A model generated the notes under the pieces. That model ran no database searches. It saw only the letters and a program-made list of their open reading frames with translations, and was not told the origin of the DNA. A program made the translations under genes and the position numbers. From NCBI GenBank assembly GCA_003451915.1, contig DMJC01000031.1, forward strand, positions 1 through 5,119: 5,119 nt of DNA. Reading direction: 5' to 3'. Origin of the DNA: Clostridiales bacterium (lineage in GTDB: Bacteria; Bacillota; Clostridia; Saccharofermentanales; UBA5734). Shown piece after piece: positions 1 to 5,119 of the stretch (position 1 is the stretch's first letter; each line of letters starts with the position of its first letter).

Positions 1-32
1 ATCTTGTTGTCACTTCCACCCGTTTTCTTCAT
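1..32 (-). CDS. Possible start of a further gene, cut by the window edge
   Basis: An ATG on the minus strand (30-32) opens a frame reading MKKTGGSDNK that stays open to the window edge. A purine-rich GAGAAGAA just before it could be a ribosome binding site, and the probable promoter at 63-71 would give a leader of about 25 bases. The overlapping ATG at 42 stops after ten codons. Ten residues are not enough to recognise a family, and it could be chance. No function is proposed. Confidence 0.35.
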   Translation of the reverse strand, partial: MKKTGGSDNK

Positions 33-62
33 TTCTTCTCATAGTTTTCGAATGAGCTCTTG

Positions 63-71
63 ATTATACCA
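63..71 (-). promoter_or_regulatory. Probable extended -10 promoter downstream of deoC
   Basis: The minus strand reads TGGTATAAT: a perfect TATAAT with the TG one base upstream that defines an extended -10. No good -35 lies 17 bases before it; the best match (GTGACA, near 93-98) is about 21 bases away, which is long but tolerable for an extended -10. It lies in an A+T-rich gap just after deoC. Transcription would start near position 56 and run out of the left edge. Confidence 0.5.
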
Positions 72-94
72 TAGAATTATGATATCGCTTGTCA

Positions 95-850
95 CTAATA
101 AATTTTCGTTTTACCCTGTTCACCGCGAGCCAGGGCATCCTCCAGAACCATCGGCCTTAGCTCGCCGTTAGCCTCGCGGGTTCGCGCCTCCTGCACGATC
201 TTTTCGGTTGATGATGTGCCGATGCGTGTTGCTCCGCAGGCAATGACAGCCAGCGCGGCATCGAGGTCGCGGACACCGCCGGAGGCTTTGATGCCGACAT
301 GGGCCGGACAATTGCTCCGCATGAGGTGGATATCGTCAACTGTTGCGCCACCGCCGGCAAAACCTGTCGATGTTTTGACAAAGTCGACACCGACTCTCGA
401 GCAGATCGAACAGGCCGCGATTTTTTGTGCTGAATCCAGATAAAAAGTCTCGAAAATCACCTTGATCAGCATGCCTGTCCGGCGGGCAACTGCAGTGACG
501 GCTGCAATATCATGCTCGACATATTCATGGTCGCCTGACAGCAGACGGCCGATGTTGAGAACCATGTCAATCTCCTGGCAGCCGTCCTTCCAGGCTTGCT
601 CGGCTTCGGCAACTTTAGCGGCCGTTGATGTCGTTCCGTGCGGAAATCCGAGAACGGTACATACTTTGACCGGGCTGTCCCTGAGAATAGCGGCAGCTAC
701 AGGCACATCAGACGGCCGCACGCAGATGCTGGCTGTCTGATATCTGGCGCAAAGCCTGCTGGCTGCCTCAACGTCATCCAGCCTGCTGTTGGGGGTCAGA
801 ATGGCATGATCAATCATGCCGGCGATCTGATGGGCAGTTATTCGATCCAT
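95..850 (-). CDS. deoC: Deoxyribose-phosphate aldolase (class I)
   Basis: This 251-aa TIM-barrel aldolase splits 2-deoxyribose 5-phosphate into glyceraldehyde 3-phosphate and acetaldehyde, the last step of deoxynucleoside breakdown. The three catalytic residues of the E. coli enzyme (Asp102, Lys167, Lys201) have clear equivalents: Asp95 in EIDMVLNIG, the Schiff-base Lys159 in FVKTSTGF and Lys188 in GIKASGGVR. Other family marks are IDHAILTP near the start, SICVRPSDV, TVLGFPHG and the phosphate loop RIGTSS (209-214). The core ends near residue 219 and is followed by a charged tail of about 32 residues ending GKTKIY; short bacterial DeoCs are nearer 220 aa. The final residue is Tyr, as in E. 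coli DERA. The gene starts 16 bases after deoA. The linking mutase DeoB is not in the window. The G+C-rich composition matches deoA. Confidence 0.95.
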   Translation of the reverse strand: MDRITAHQIAGMIDHAILTPNSRLDDVEAASRLCARYQTASICVRPSDVPVAAAILRDSPVKVCTVLGFPHGTTSTAAKVAEAEQAWKDGCQEIDMVLNIGRLLSGDHEYVEHDIAAVTAVARRTGMLIKVIFETFYLDSAQKIAACSICSRVGVDFVKTSTGFAGGGATVDDIHLMRSNCPAHVGIKASGGVRDLDAALAVIACGATRIGTSSTEKIVQEARTREANGELRPMVLEDALARGEQGKTKIY

Positions 851-857
851 CGTGTAT

Positions 858-862
858 TCCTC
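858..862 (-). promoter_or_regulatory. Ribosome binding site that decides the deoC start
   Basis: GAGGA on the minus strand lies 7 bases before the ATG ending at 848 and 4 bases after the deoA TGA stop. It supports the start at 850 over an in-frame ATG at 952, which lies inside deoA and would add 34 residues with no resemblance to DeoC. Confidence 0.75.
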
Positions 863-866
863 ACTT

Positions 867-2171
867 TCATTCGACCGTGTCCAGAATAACCGGAACCGGT
901 TCGGGTTGATCTTGACTGATCTGGATAGCTTGCCGCAACTGCTCCAGGGCATGGCTGGCTTTGGCCGGATCAGCAGCCTGAACGTCAGCTATCACTTCTC
1001 CGGCCTGCAGATATTCACCGAGCCGATGCCTGAAAATGAATCCTGCTGAATAATCGATCAGATCTTCCTTGGTCAGACGGCCGCCGCCGGCTACAACAAA
1101 AGCATGACCGACCGCAGCTGTATCCATGGCCGCCAGCCAGCCAGGCTGCCCGGCCCTGAGCTCTAACCGGCACACCGGCTGCGGCAGCAATGAGTAATCA
1201 TCAATGATTGCGCTATGACCGCCCTGGGCGTTGATGATCCGCCGCAGCTGCCCGAGGCCCGCGCCGTTCTGTAACTGTTTTTGGAGCATCTGACGGGCTT
1301 CAGCTATCTCAGAACAGCGGCCGGCCAGAACCAGCATTTGTGCGCCGAGGGTCAGCGAGACATCCAGCAGGTCGCCGGTCACATTCCCTTTGAGCACCTC
1401 GATTGCCTCGATCACTTCTAATGTATTGCCGACATAATTCCCTAAAGGCTGAGCCATACTGCTGATCACCGCCATGACCCGCCGCCCGGCCAGTTTGCCG
1501 ATCTCGACCATCGTGCGGGCCAACTGGCGGGCACTGTCAAGATCGCGCATGAATGAGCCGCTGCCGCACTTGACATCGAGAACAATCGCGTCGGCACCTG
1601 CTGCGATTTTCTTGCTCATGATGCTGGCTGCAATCAATGAAATATTATCGATAGTTCCTGTGACATCGCGCAGCGCGTAAAGTTTTTTGTCTGCGGGTGT
1701 CAGATTGGCGCTCTGGGACATGATCACAGCACCCACGCGACGAACCTGGTCCAGGGCTTGTTCCAGCGGGATCTGCACCTGGAATCCGGGAATAGAATCA
1801 AGTTTGTCGATTGTTCCCCCGGTAAAACCCAGCCCGCGGCCAGATAGCTTCACAACCGGCACACCACAAGATGAAACCAGCGGAACCAGGACCAGCGTTG
1901 TCGTATCCGCTACCCCGCCGGTGCTGTGTTTGTCAACTTTCACACCGGGCAGGTTTTTCAGATCCAGCTGATCACCGGAAGCAGCCATTGCCATAGTCAA
2001 ATCGGTGATTTCCTGGTGACTCATTCCGTTTAACAAAACAGCCATAGCCCAAGCAGACACCTGGTAATCTGGGATTTCACCTGTCGTGAAATTCCAAATA
2101 AGAAAATCGATCTCTTCTTTAGAGAGTTCTTCCTTATCCCTTTTTTTGATAATGATATCGACTGCTCTCAT
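867..2171 (-). CDS. deoA: Pyrimidine-nucleoside phosphorylase / thymidine phosphorylase
   Basis: This 434-aa enzyme cleaves thymidine, deoxyuridine and possibly uridine with phosphate, giving the base and (deoxy)ribose 1-phosphate in the cytoplasm. The start MRAVDIIIKKRDKEELSKEEI is the typical N-terminus. Compared from memory with E. coli thymidine phosphorylase (numbering shifted by 3), the expected phosphate and substrate residues are present: Lys81, His82 and Ser83 in KHSTGG, Thr92 (Ser in E. coli), Ser110 and Thr120 in SGRGLGFTGGTIDK, and Arg168, Ser183 and Lys187 in ALRDV and SIMSKK. Glu255, a likely metal ligand in the Bacillus enzyme, is kept. Residue 88 is Ala where the family has Gly (GVAD for GVGD). 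Length is normal for the family. The SD is weak (AAGAAAGA). I cannot tell thymidine-specific (deoA) from broad pyrimidine specificity (pdp/pyn), so the symbol is provisional. The gene is much richer in G+C than jag, except its first ~130 bases. Confidence 0.94.
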   Translation of the reverse strand: MRAVDIIIKKRDKEELSKEEIDFLIWNFTTGEIPDYQVSAWAMAVLLNGMSHQEITDLTMAMAASGDQLDLKNLPGVKVDKHSTGGVADTTTLVLVPLVSSCGVPVVKLSGRGLGFTGGTIDKLDSIPGFQVQIPLEQALDQVRRVGAVIMSQSANLTPADKKLYALRDVTGTIDNISLIAASIMSKKIAAGADAIVLDVKCGSGSFMRDLDSARQLARTMVEIGKLAGRRVMAVISSMAQPLGNYVGNTLEVIEAIEVLKGNVTGDLLDVSLTLGAQMLVLAGRCSEIAEARQMLQKQLQNGAGLGQLRRIINAQGGHSAIIDDYSLLPQPVCRLELRAGQPGWLAAMDTAAVGHAFVVAGGGRLTKEDLIDYSAGFIFRHRLGEYLQAGEVIADVQAADPAKASHALEQLRQAIQISQDQPEPVPVILDTVE

Positions 2172-2185
2172 ATCACTGATCTTTC

Positions 2186-2977
2186 TTAGTCCGCTGGATG
2201 AATATAGACCTTCCGGTATGGATCCTCGCCGACAGATTCGGTAAAAACGTCATCGCGCTTGCGCAGTTCAATGTGGATGATTCTGCGTTCGTTAGCTGGC
2301 ATTGGTTCCAAAGTTTGTTTTCTACCAGTGGCAACAACCTGGTCTGCCATCCTGCGGGCAAGTTTCTGAAGTTCTTTCTCGCGCCTTGATCGGTAATTTT
2401 GGATATCGACCTGGATCGGGATCCAGCGGTTGAACTCATGACTGACCATCAGGCTGATCATATATTGAATCGCATTCAATGTCTCAGCATGGCGTCCAAT
2501 AAGGAAACTCAAGTCATCACCTTCAATTTCGACGCTAATGTATTGCGTGTCGTCGTCCTCAGATTCTTTGAGTTCAACAGTAGCAACCGCATAAGTTTTC
2601 ATCAACTGAAGCAGTTCCTTGACAATCTCTTGAACTCGGGTCTTGACCGTATTGAGACCCACATCCTGATACGAAGTGTCCAGGTTTTCTTCCTCTTTCG
2701 TTTCGATAGCTGATGAAAAATCAACCTTATCATCATCGATCTCTTCAGATACTTCAATATCTTCGTCGCTAATGATTTCGTTGATTACTATGTCAGGCGA
2801 TTTTACGGTAAGCTTTATGCGCGCTTGCCGTGCAGCGAAATGGAAAAGGTTGCGTTTACCCTCATCCAAAACTTCTACTTCAACGTCATCAATCTTCAAA
2901 CCAAGTTGATCGAGACCTTTTTCAATCGCCTCTTCGATGGTTGGAGCTATGACTTCGAGGGTCATTCTGTTGTTCAT
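2186..2977 (-). CDS. jag: Jag/KhpB (SpoIIIJ-associated) RNA-binding protein
   Basis: This 263-aa cytoplasmic RNA-binding protein has the full Jag layout. A Jag_N domain covers about 5-58 (TIEEAIEKGLDQLGL, then VEVEVLDEGKRNLFHFAARQ). A very acidic linker follows (66-100). The KH domain covers about 115-192 and the R3H domain about 195-262, with the R-x3-H signature at Arg231-His235 (ERRIIH) and the usual ending, SVGEDPYRKVYIHP. The family pairs with KhpA, binds RNA and affects cell elongation and division in Firmicutes; its gene almost always follows yidC. Two sites differ from the usual form. The KH loop reads GRHA (161-164) instead of GxxG, and the Gly-rich end of Jag_N reads NLFHFAARQA. The ATG at 2977 follows a weak GGGTGA. 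A second ATG at codon 5 has no better site, so the first was kept. The gap to deoA is 14 bases. Confidence 0.94.
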   Translation of the reverse strand: MNNRMTLEVIAPTIEEAIEKGLDQLGLKIDDVEVEVLDEGKRNLFHFAARQARIKLTVKSPDIVINEIISDEDIEVSEEIDDDKVDFSSAIETKEEENLDTSYQDVGLNTVKTRVQEIVKELLQLMKTYAVATVELKESEDDDTQYISVEIEGDDLSFLIGRHAETLNAIQYMISLMVSHEFNRWIPIQVDIQNYRSRREKELQKLARRMADQVVATGRKQTLEPMPANERRIIHIELRKRDDVFTESVGEDPYRKVYIHPAD

Positions 2978-2989
2978 GTTTCACCCGCT

Positions 2990-3877
2990 TTACTTTTTCA
3001 TTTTTGGTCGCTGCCGTTTTGCAGAGGCTCTCGCTGACGGCTTGACCAATTTAACAGGTTCCGGTGCTACTTCTTCTCCTTCTTCTTCATCTTCTTCAAG
3101 TACAACGGTCGGTTTTGGCTGTTCCTTTGGCTTTACCCATGGCAAAATCCTGGACCAGTCCACCCGTCCCATAGCAGCATACTGAGCTACCGTTGCAATG
3201 TTGCTCACCAGGAAATAAAGAGCAAGACCAGCAGAGAACTGATAAGCCATCCAACCCATCATAAAGGGCATCATCATCATCATACTGTTGGTCATGGCTG
3301 CGCCCTGATCGTTTCCTTGAGTAGGCGGCTGCATGATTTTTGATTGAAGGAAAGTAGTAACTAATACCAGGATCGCCAGTACAGGAATACCAATGGTTCC
3401 AATCCAAACGCGTTCTGGTTGACCCAAGTCCATCCAGAGAAAACGGTTCTGGATTGGCAGGATTCTGTTGACATCCAGGAACGGATAAACGATTCGTTCC
3501 AATTTGACGAGTTCCAATGGGGTTGAAGCCATAACTTTCATAATGGCCTGGTACAATCCAAGGATGATCGGGAGTTGAATCACAGTAGGCAGACAGGAGC
3601 CGAAGGGACTGATCCCTTTTTCTTTGTAAATCTTCATCTGCTCTTCGGCGGCTTTCTCACGGTTATCCTTGTATTTTGCCATCCTCTTTTTGTATACCGG
3701 ATCATTCTGGAGATCCTGCATAGCCATGGATGACTTCAATTGTCTGGCAGTCAAAGGATAAGTGATCAGTTTAATCACAATGGTAAAAAGAATAATGGCA
3801 ATACCAAAATTCTTCACCAGCATCATGATCAGAAGTAATAAATTAGTAAATGGCTGAACAATAATTGTATCCCACAT
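2990..3877 (-). CDS. yidC: YidC/Oxa1/Alb3 family membrane protein insertase
   Basis: This 295-aa protein inserts membrane proteins into the cytoplasmic membrane, alone or with SecYEG. It has the core fold: an N-terminal amphipathic/hydrophobic segment (about 5-20), TM1 (22-42), a charged cytoplasmic hairpin (44-90), TM2 with the family pattern SCLPTVIQLPIILGLYQ (94-110), TM3 (157-178), Met-rich TM4 (196-212) and TM5 (216-236). There is no large periplasmic P1 domain and no lipobox, so it is the short form. The position of the essential TM1 Arg is Lys36 (FTIVIKLITYPLT), as in Alb3-like and cyanobacterial members. The tail (247-295) has an acidic block, EEDEEEGEE at 261-269, then a basic end, KRQRPKMKK, probably for ribosome contact. 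It lies 9 bases after the lipoprotein gene and 12 before jag. AGGAG before the ATG supports the start. Confidence 0.97.
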   Translation of the reverse strand: MWDTIIVQPFTNLLLLIMMLVKNFGIAIILFTIVIKLITYPLTARQLKSSMAMQDLQNDPVYKKRMAKYKDNREKAAEEQMKIYKEKGISPFGSCLPTVIQLPIILGLYQAIMKVMASTPLELVKLERIVYPFLDVNRILPIQNRFLWMDLGQPERVWIGTIGIPVLAILVLVTTFLQSKIMQPPTQGNDQGAAMTNSMMMMMPFMMGWMAYQFSAGLALYFLVSNIATVAQYAAMGRVDWSRILPWVKPKEQPKPTVVLEEDEEEGEEVAPEPVKLVKPSARASAKRQRPKMKK

Positions 3878-3883
3878 GTGGTG

Positions 3884-3888
3884 CTCCT
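3884..3888 (-). promoter_or_regulatory. Ribosome binding site of yidC overlapping the upstream stop codon
   Basis: AGGAG on the minus strand sits 6 bases before the yidC ATG. Its first two bases are the AG of the TAG stop of the lipoprotein gene. This fixes the yidC start at 3877 and implies translational coupling between lipoprotein and insertase. Confidence 0.8.
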
Positions 3889-4966
3889 AATTCGACGGGT
3901 TGAAAGACCAGCCAGGTACGCCGGTAATATTGTAGGTGTAGATGTAGGCGTCAGCCTTCACAACCGGAACGAAAATCTGGTCGCCATCGACGATAGGCTT
4001 TGAATAAATGTTACCGGGAACGGTCACCGTCCAATCGCCACCTTTGGATTCAGATGAATAATAGGACATCGTTCCATCTTCGCGTGCAACCGGAAAACCC
4101 TGGTCTCCAACCAATGTCACGCCAGCGATCACTGTTCCACCGGCGTTATTCTGCCAGAGGTCTTCACCAGTTGCTGGGTTCAATGCAATGATTTTTCCAT
4201 TTTTGTCTGTGAAAATCAGTTGATTGTCGAGAAGAATAGGGGTCGCCCATATCGTTGACAGATCATCCGTACTATAGGTCCAGTTTATTTCACCATTTGC
4301 GAGGTCAAATGAAACCATCTCACGGCCCAAACTGCCAACAAAGACAGAACCAGATTCGGGGTCATACAGCGGAGGTGCTAAAACCGCGCCTTTCATCTCG
4401 ACACGATATAATTCCTCACCCGAAGCGATATCCAGCACTAAAACATGATGATCTTGAGCGCTGACGATAACCCTGTCTTCGACCACAACCGGCTGGGCAA
4501 TGAAGGCATATTCCCCGCGATAGACCCAGGCTTCAGTTCCAGTCTCTTTATCAATCGCATAGATATTGCGATCAGTGCATGGAACGATGACAAGGTGGCC
4601 ATCCATGGCAGGTTTTGCCTGATACCAGCCTTTAGCCAGATCAAAAGTCCAAACAATCTGGTTTAGGTTGGCTTCACTGACTTTATGGAAGTCATTTCCT
4701 AAATCGCCAAAGTAAACAAAACCATTATCTGTTATTGGCGCAGCGTACATAGCCAAACCAGCGCTGGCTTTTTCAGGGAATGACGAAATACGAGCGCCAC
4801 TCATCCGATCAAGCTGATAGAGATTATTCATATAAGCCAGATAAACATAGTTATCTGTAACTGTTACCCCTGGTGTGCTTTCTGCCCGGACTCCAGTTGC
4901 GCAACCTGTCAGGACTGCGCTCGCTAAAACCAGCAAAATTAAAAGTCGTATAACCTTCTTGTTCAT
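3887..4966 (-). CDS. Secreted lipoprotein with eight-blade PQQ-like beta-propeller (BamB-like architecture)
   Basis: This 359-aa protein starts with a lipoprotein signal peptide: basic MNKK, a hydrophobic stretch at residues 5-19 and the lipobox LTGC with Cys22 as the lipidation site. The mature chain is made of about eight propeller repeats, roughly at 33-64, 75-109, 116-150, 157-190, 197-231, 240-274, 283-317 and 322-357. Several carry the PQQ-repeat pattern D-x-x-(T/S/N)-G-E-x-x-W: DKETGTEAW (139-147), DIASGEELY, DLANGEINW and NPATGEDLW (263-271). There is no sign of a quinoprotein dehydrogenase: the chain is short and has no haem motif, so a scaffold or binding role is more likely. Its place between yidD and yidC, with gaps of 10 and 9 bases, suggests an extracytoplasmic helper in membrane-protein biogenesis, as BamB is in the BAM complex. 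That role is inference; the fold and export are well supported. Confidence 0.9.
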   Translation of the reverse strand: MNKKVIRLLILLVLASAVLTGCATGVRAESTPGVTVTDNYVYLAYMNNLYQLDRMSGARISSFPEKASAGLAMYAAPITDNGFVYFGDLGNDFHKVSEANLNQIVWTFDLAKGWYQAKPAMDGHLVIVPCTDRNIYAIDKETGTEAWVYRGEYAFIAQPVVVEDRVIVSAQDHHVLVLDIASGEELYRVEMKGAVLAPPLYDPESGSVFVGSLGREMVSFDLANGEINWTYSTDDLSTIWATPILLDNQLIFTDKNGKIIALNPATGEDLWQNNAGGTVIAGVTLVGDQGFPVAREDGTMSYYSSESKGGDWTVTVPGNIYSKPIVDGDQIFVPVVKADAYIYTYNITGVPGWSFNPSN

Positions 4967-4970
4967 TCGT

Positions 4971-4974
4971 CTCC
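4971..4974 (-). promoter_or_regulatory. Ribosome binding site of the propeller lipoprotein gene
   Basis: GGAG on the minus strand lies 4 bases before the ATG ending at 4964 and 2 bases after the yidD TGA stop. It supports the start at 4966. It also means ribosomes finishing yidD sit on the initiation region of the next gene, so the two are probably translationally coupled. Confidence 0.7.
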
Positions 4975-4976
4975 GA

Positions 4977-5119
4977 TCAAGGAACTGGGTCTATTCCACC
5001 TTCATTGAAGGGGTTACATCTCACGATCCGTTTAATTGCCATCCACCCACCCTTGATGGCTCCATATTTGTAAATTGCCTGGTATCCATAATGAGAGCAG
5101 GTTGGATAAAACCTGCAGG
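4977..5119 (-). CDS. yidD: YidD membrane protein insertion efficiency factor, C-terminal part (5' end cut by window edge)
   Basis: The last 46 residues and the TGA stop of YidD are present; the start lies beyond the right edge. The frame opens [20 protein letters not shown] and ends [13 protein letters not shown]. These match the family signature: two conserved Cys in RxYPTCS, a YG(A/P)xKG segment, the RxxRCxP motif and the DPVP C-terminus. The family is small (about 70-100 aa), membrane-associated on the cytoplasmic side, and known to improve YidC-dependent insertion without being essential. It normally sits between rnpA and yidC. Here a lipoprotein gene separates it from yidC, starting 10 bases after the yidD stop. 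The fragment is too short for the ORF threshold that finds the other genes, but the motif match is very clear. Confidence 0.95.
   Translation of the reverse strand, partial: CRFYPTCSHYGYQAIYKYGAIKGGWMAIKRIVRCNPFNEGGIDPVP

Noticed and set aside
64..97. Intrinsic terminator after deoC
   Set aside because: Only short A+T palindromes such as GATATC are present. There is no G+C-rich stem followed by a T run.
851..952. N-terminal extension of deoC to an ATG at 952
   Set aside because: The 34 extra residues overlap the end of deoA in another frame and do not resemble DeoC, while GAGGA sits 7 bases before the ATG at 850.
1687..1971. Plus-strand open frame of 94 residues opposite the phosphorylase gene
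   Set aside because: The Ser/Thr/Pro-rich product is the usual antisense shadow of a G+C-rich gene; no ribosome binding site or family motif was seen.
2173..2439. 88-residue minus-strand open frame
   Set aside because: It lies wholly within jag except for a few bases, in a different frame, and shows no family pattern; it is a shadow of the real gene.
2399..2713. Plus-strand open frame of 104 residues opposite jag
   Set aside because: The minus-strand Jag reading is unmistakable over the same bases, and this frame has no recognisable motif.
3071..3097. GAA/GAG tract as a stand-alone repeat or an internal gene start
   Set aside because: It codes in frame for the acidic tail of YidC and no start codon follows the AAGGAG at a useful distance. 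It is kept only as a finding on tail and pausing.
3096..3407. 103-residue minus-strand open frame
   Set aside because: It lies wholly inside yidC in another frame, and its Asp-rich run simply mirrors the Met codon repeats of TM4.
3887..4966. PQQ-dependent dehydrogenase
   Set aside because: The chain is about half the length of the dehydrogenases and has no haem motif or recognisable cofactor-site cysteines. Only the repeat pattern is shared.

Overview
The window holds one uninterrupted run of six genes, all on the minus strand, read from high to low coordinates: the end of yidD, a lipoprotein with a PQQ-type beta-propeller, yidC, jag (khpB), a pyrimidine-nucleoside phosphorylase (deoA/pdp type) and deoC. 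The gaps between them are only 10, 9, 12, 14 and 16 bases. No terminator or promoter is visible inside the run, so it reads as a single transcription unit whose promoter lies beyond the right edge.

The right part (about 2186 to 5119) is the widespread bacterial membrane-protein insertion cluster that normally follows rpmH and rnpA near the replication origin. It contains the YidD helper, the YidC/Oxa1/Alb3 insertase and its RNA-binding partner Jag/KhpB. The unusual member is a secreted, lipid-anchored eight-blade propeller between yidD and yidC. It resembles BamB in architecture and is a natural candidate for an accessory factor on the outer face of the membrane. The left part (95 to 2171) is a two-gene deoxynucleoside catabolism module. 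The phosphorylase releases deoxyribose 1-phosphate and DeoC cleaves deoxyribose 5-phosphate. The mutase that links them (DeoB) is not in the window.

Base composition changes near the jag/deoA junction. Sampled rows in jag and yidC have 32-40% G+C and most sampled rows in deoA/deoC have 62-65%. This suggests the nucleoside genes joined the cluster from elsewhere. Beyond deoC, an extended -10 promoter on the minus strand seems to start a new transcript, with a possible gene start at the extreme left edge.

The likely source is a bacterium of the Chloroflexota, class Anaerolineae. The reasons are the gene order yidD - propeller lipoprotein - yidC - jag, a YidC without the large proteobacterial periplasmic domain, and Lys rather than Arg at the key TM1 position. 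This is recall of family patterns, not a database result, and is moderately sure. I see no mobile element, CRISPR array, RNA gene or defence system. There is no gene-free stretch above 300 bases.
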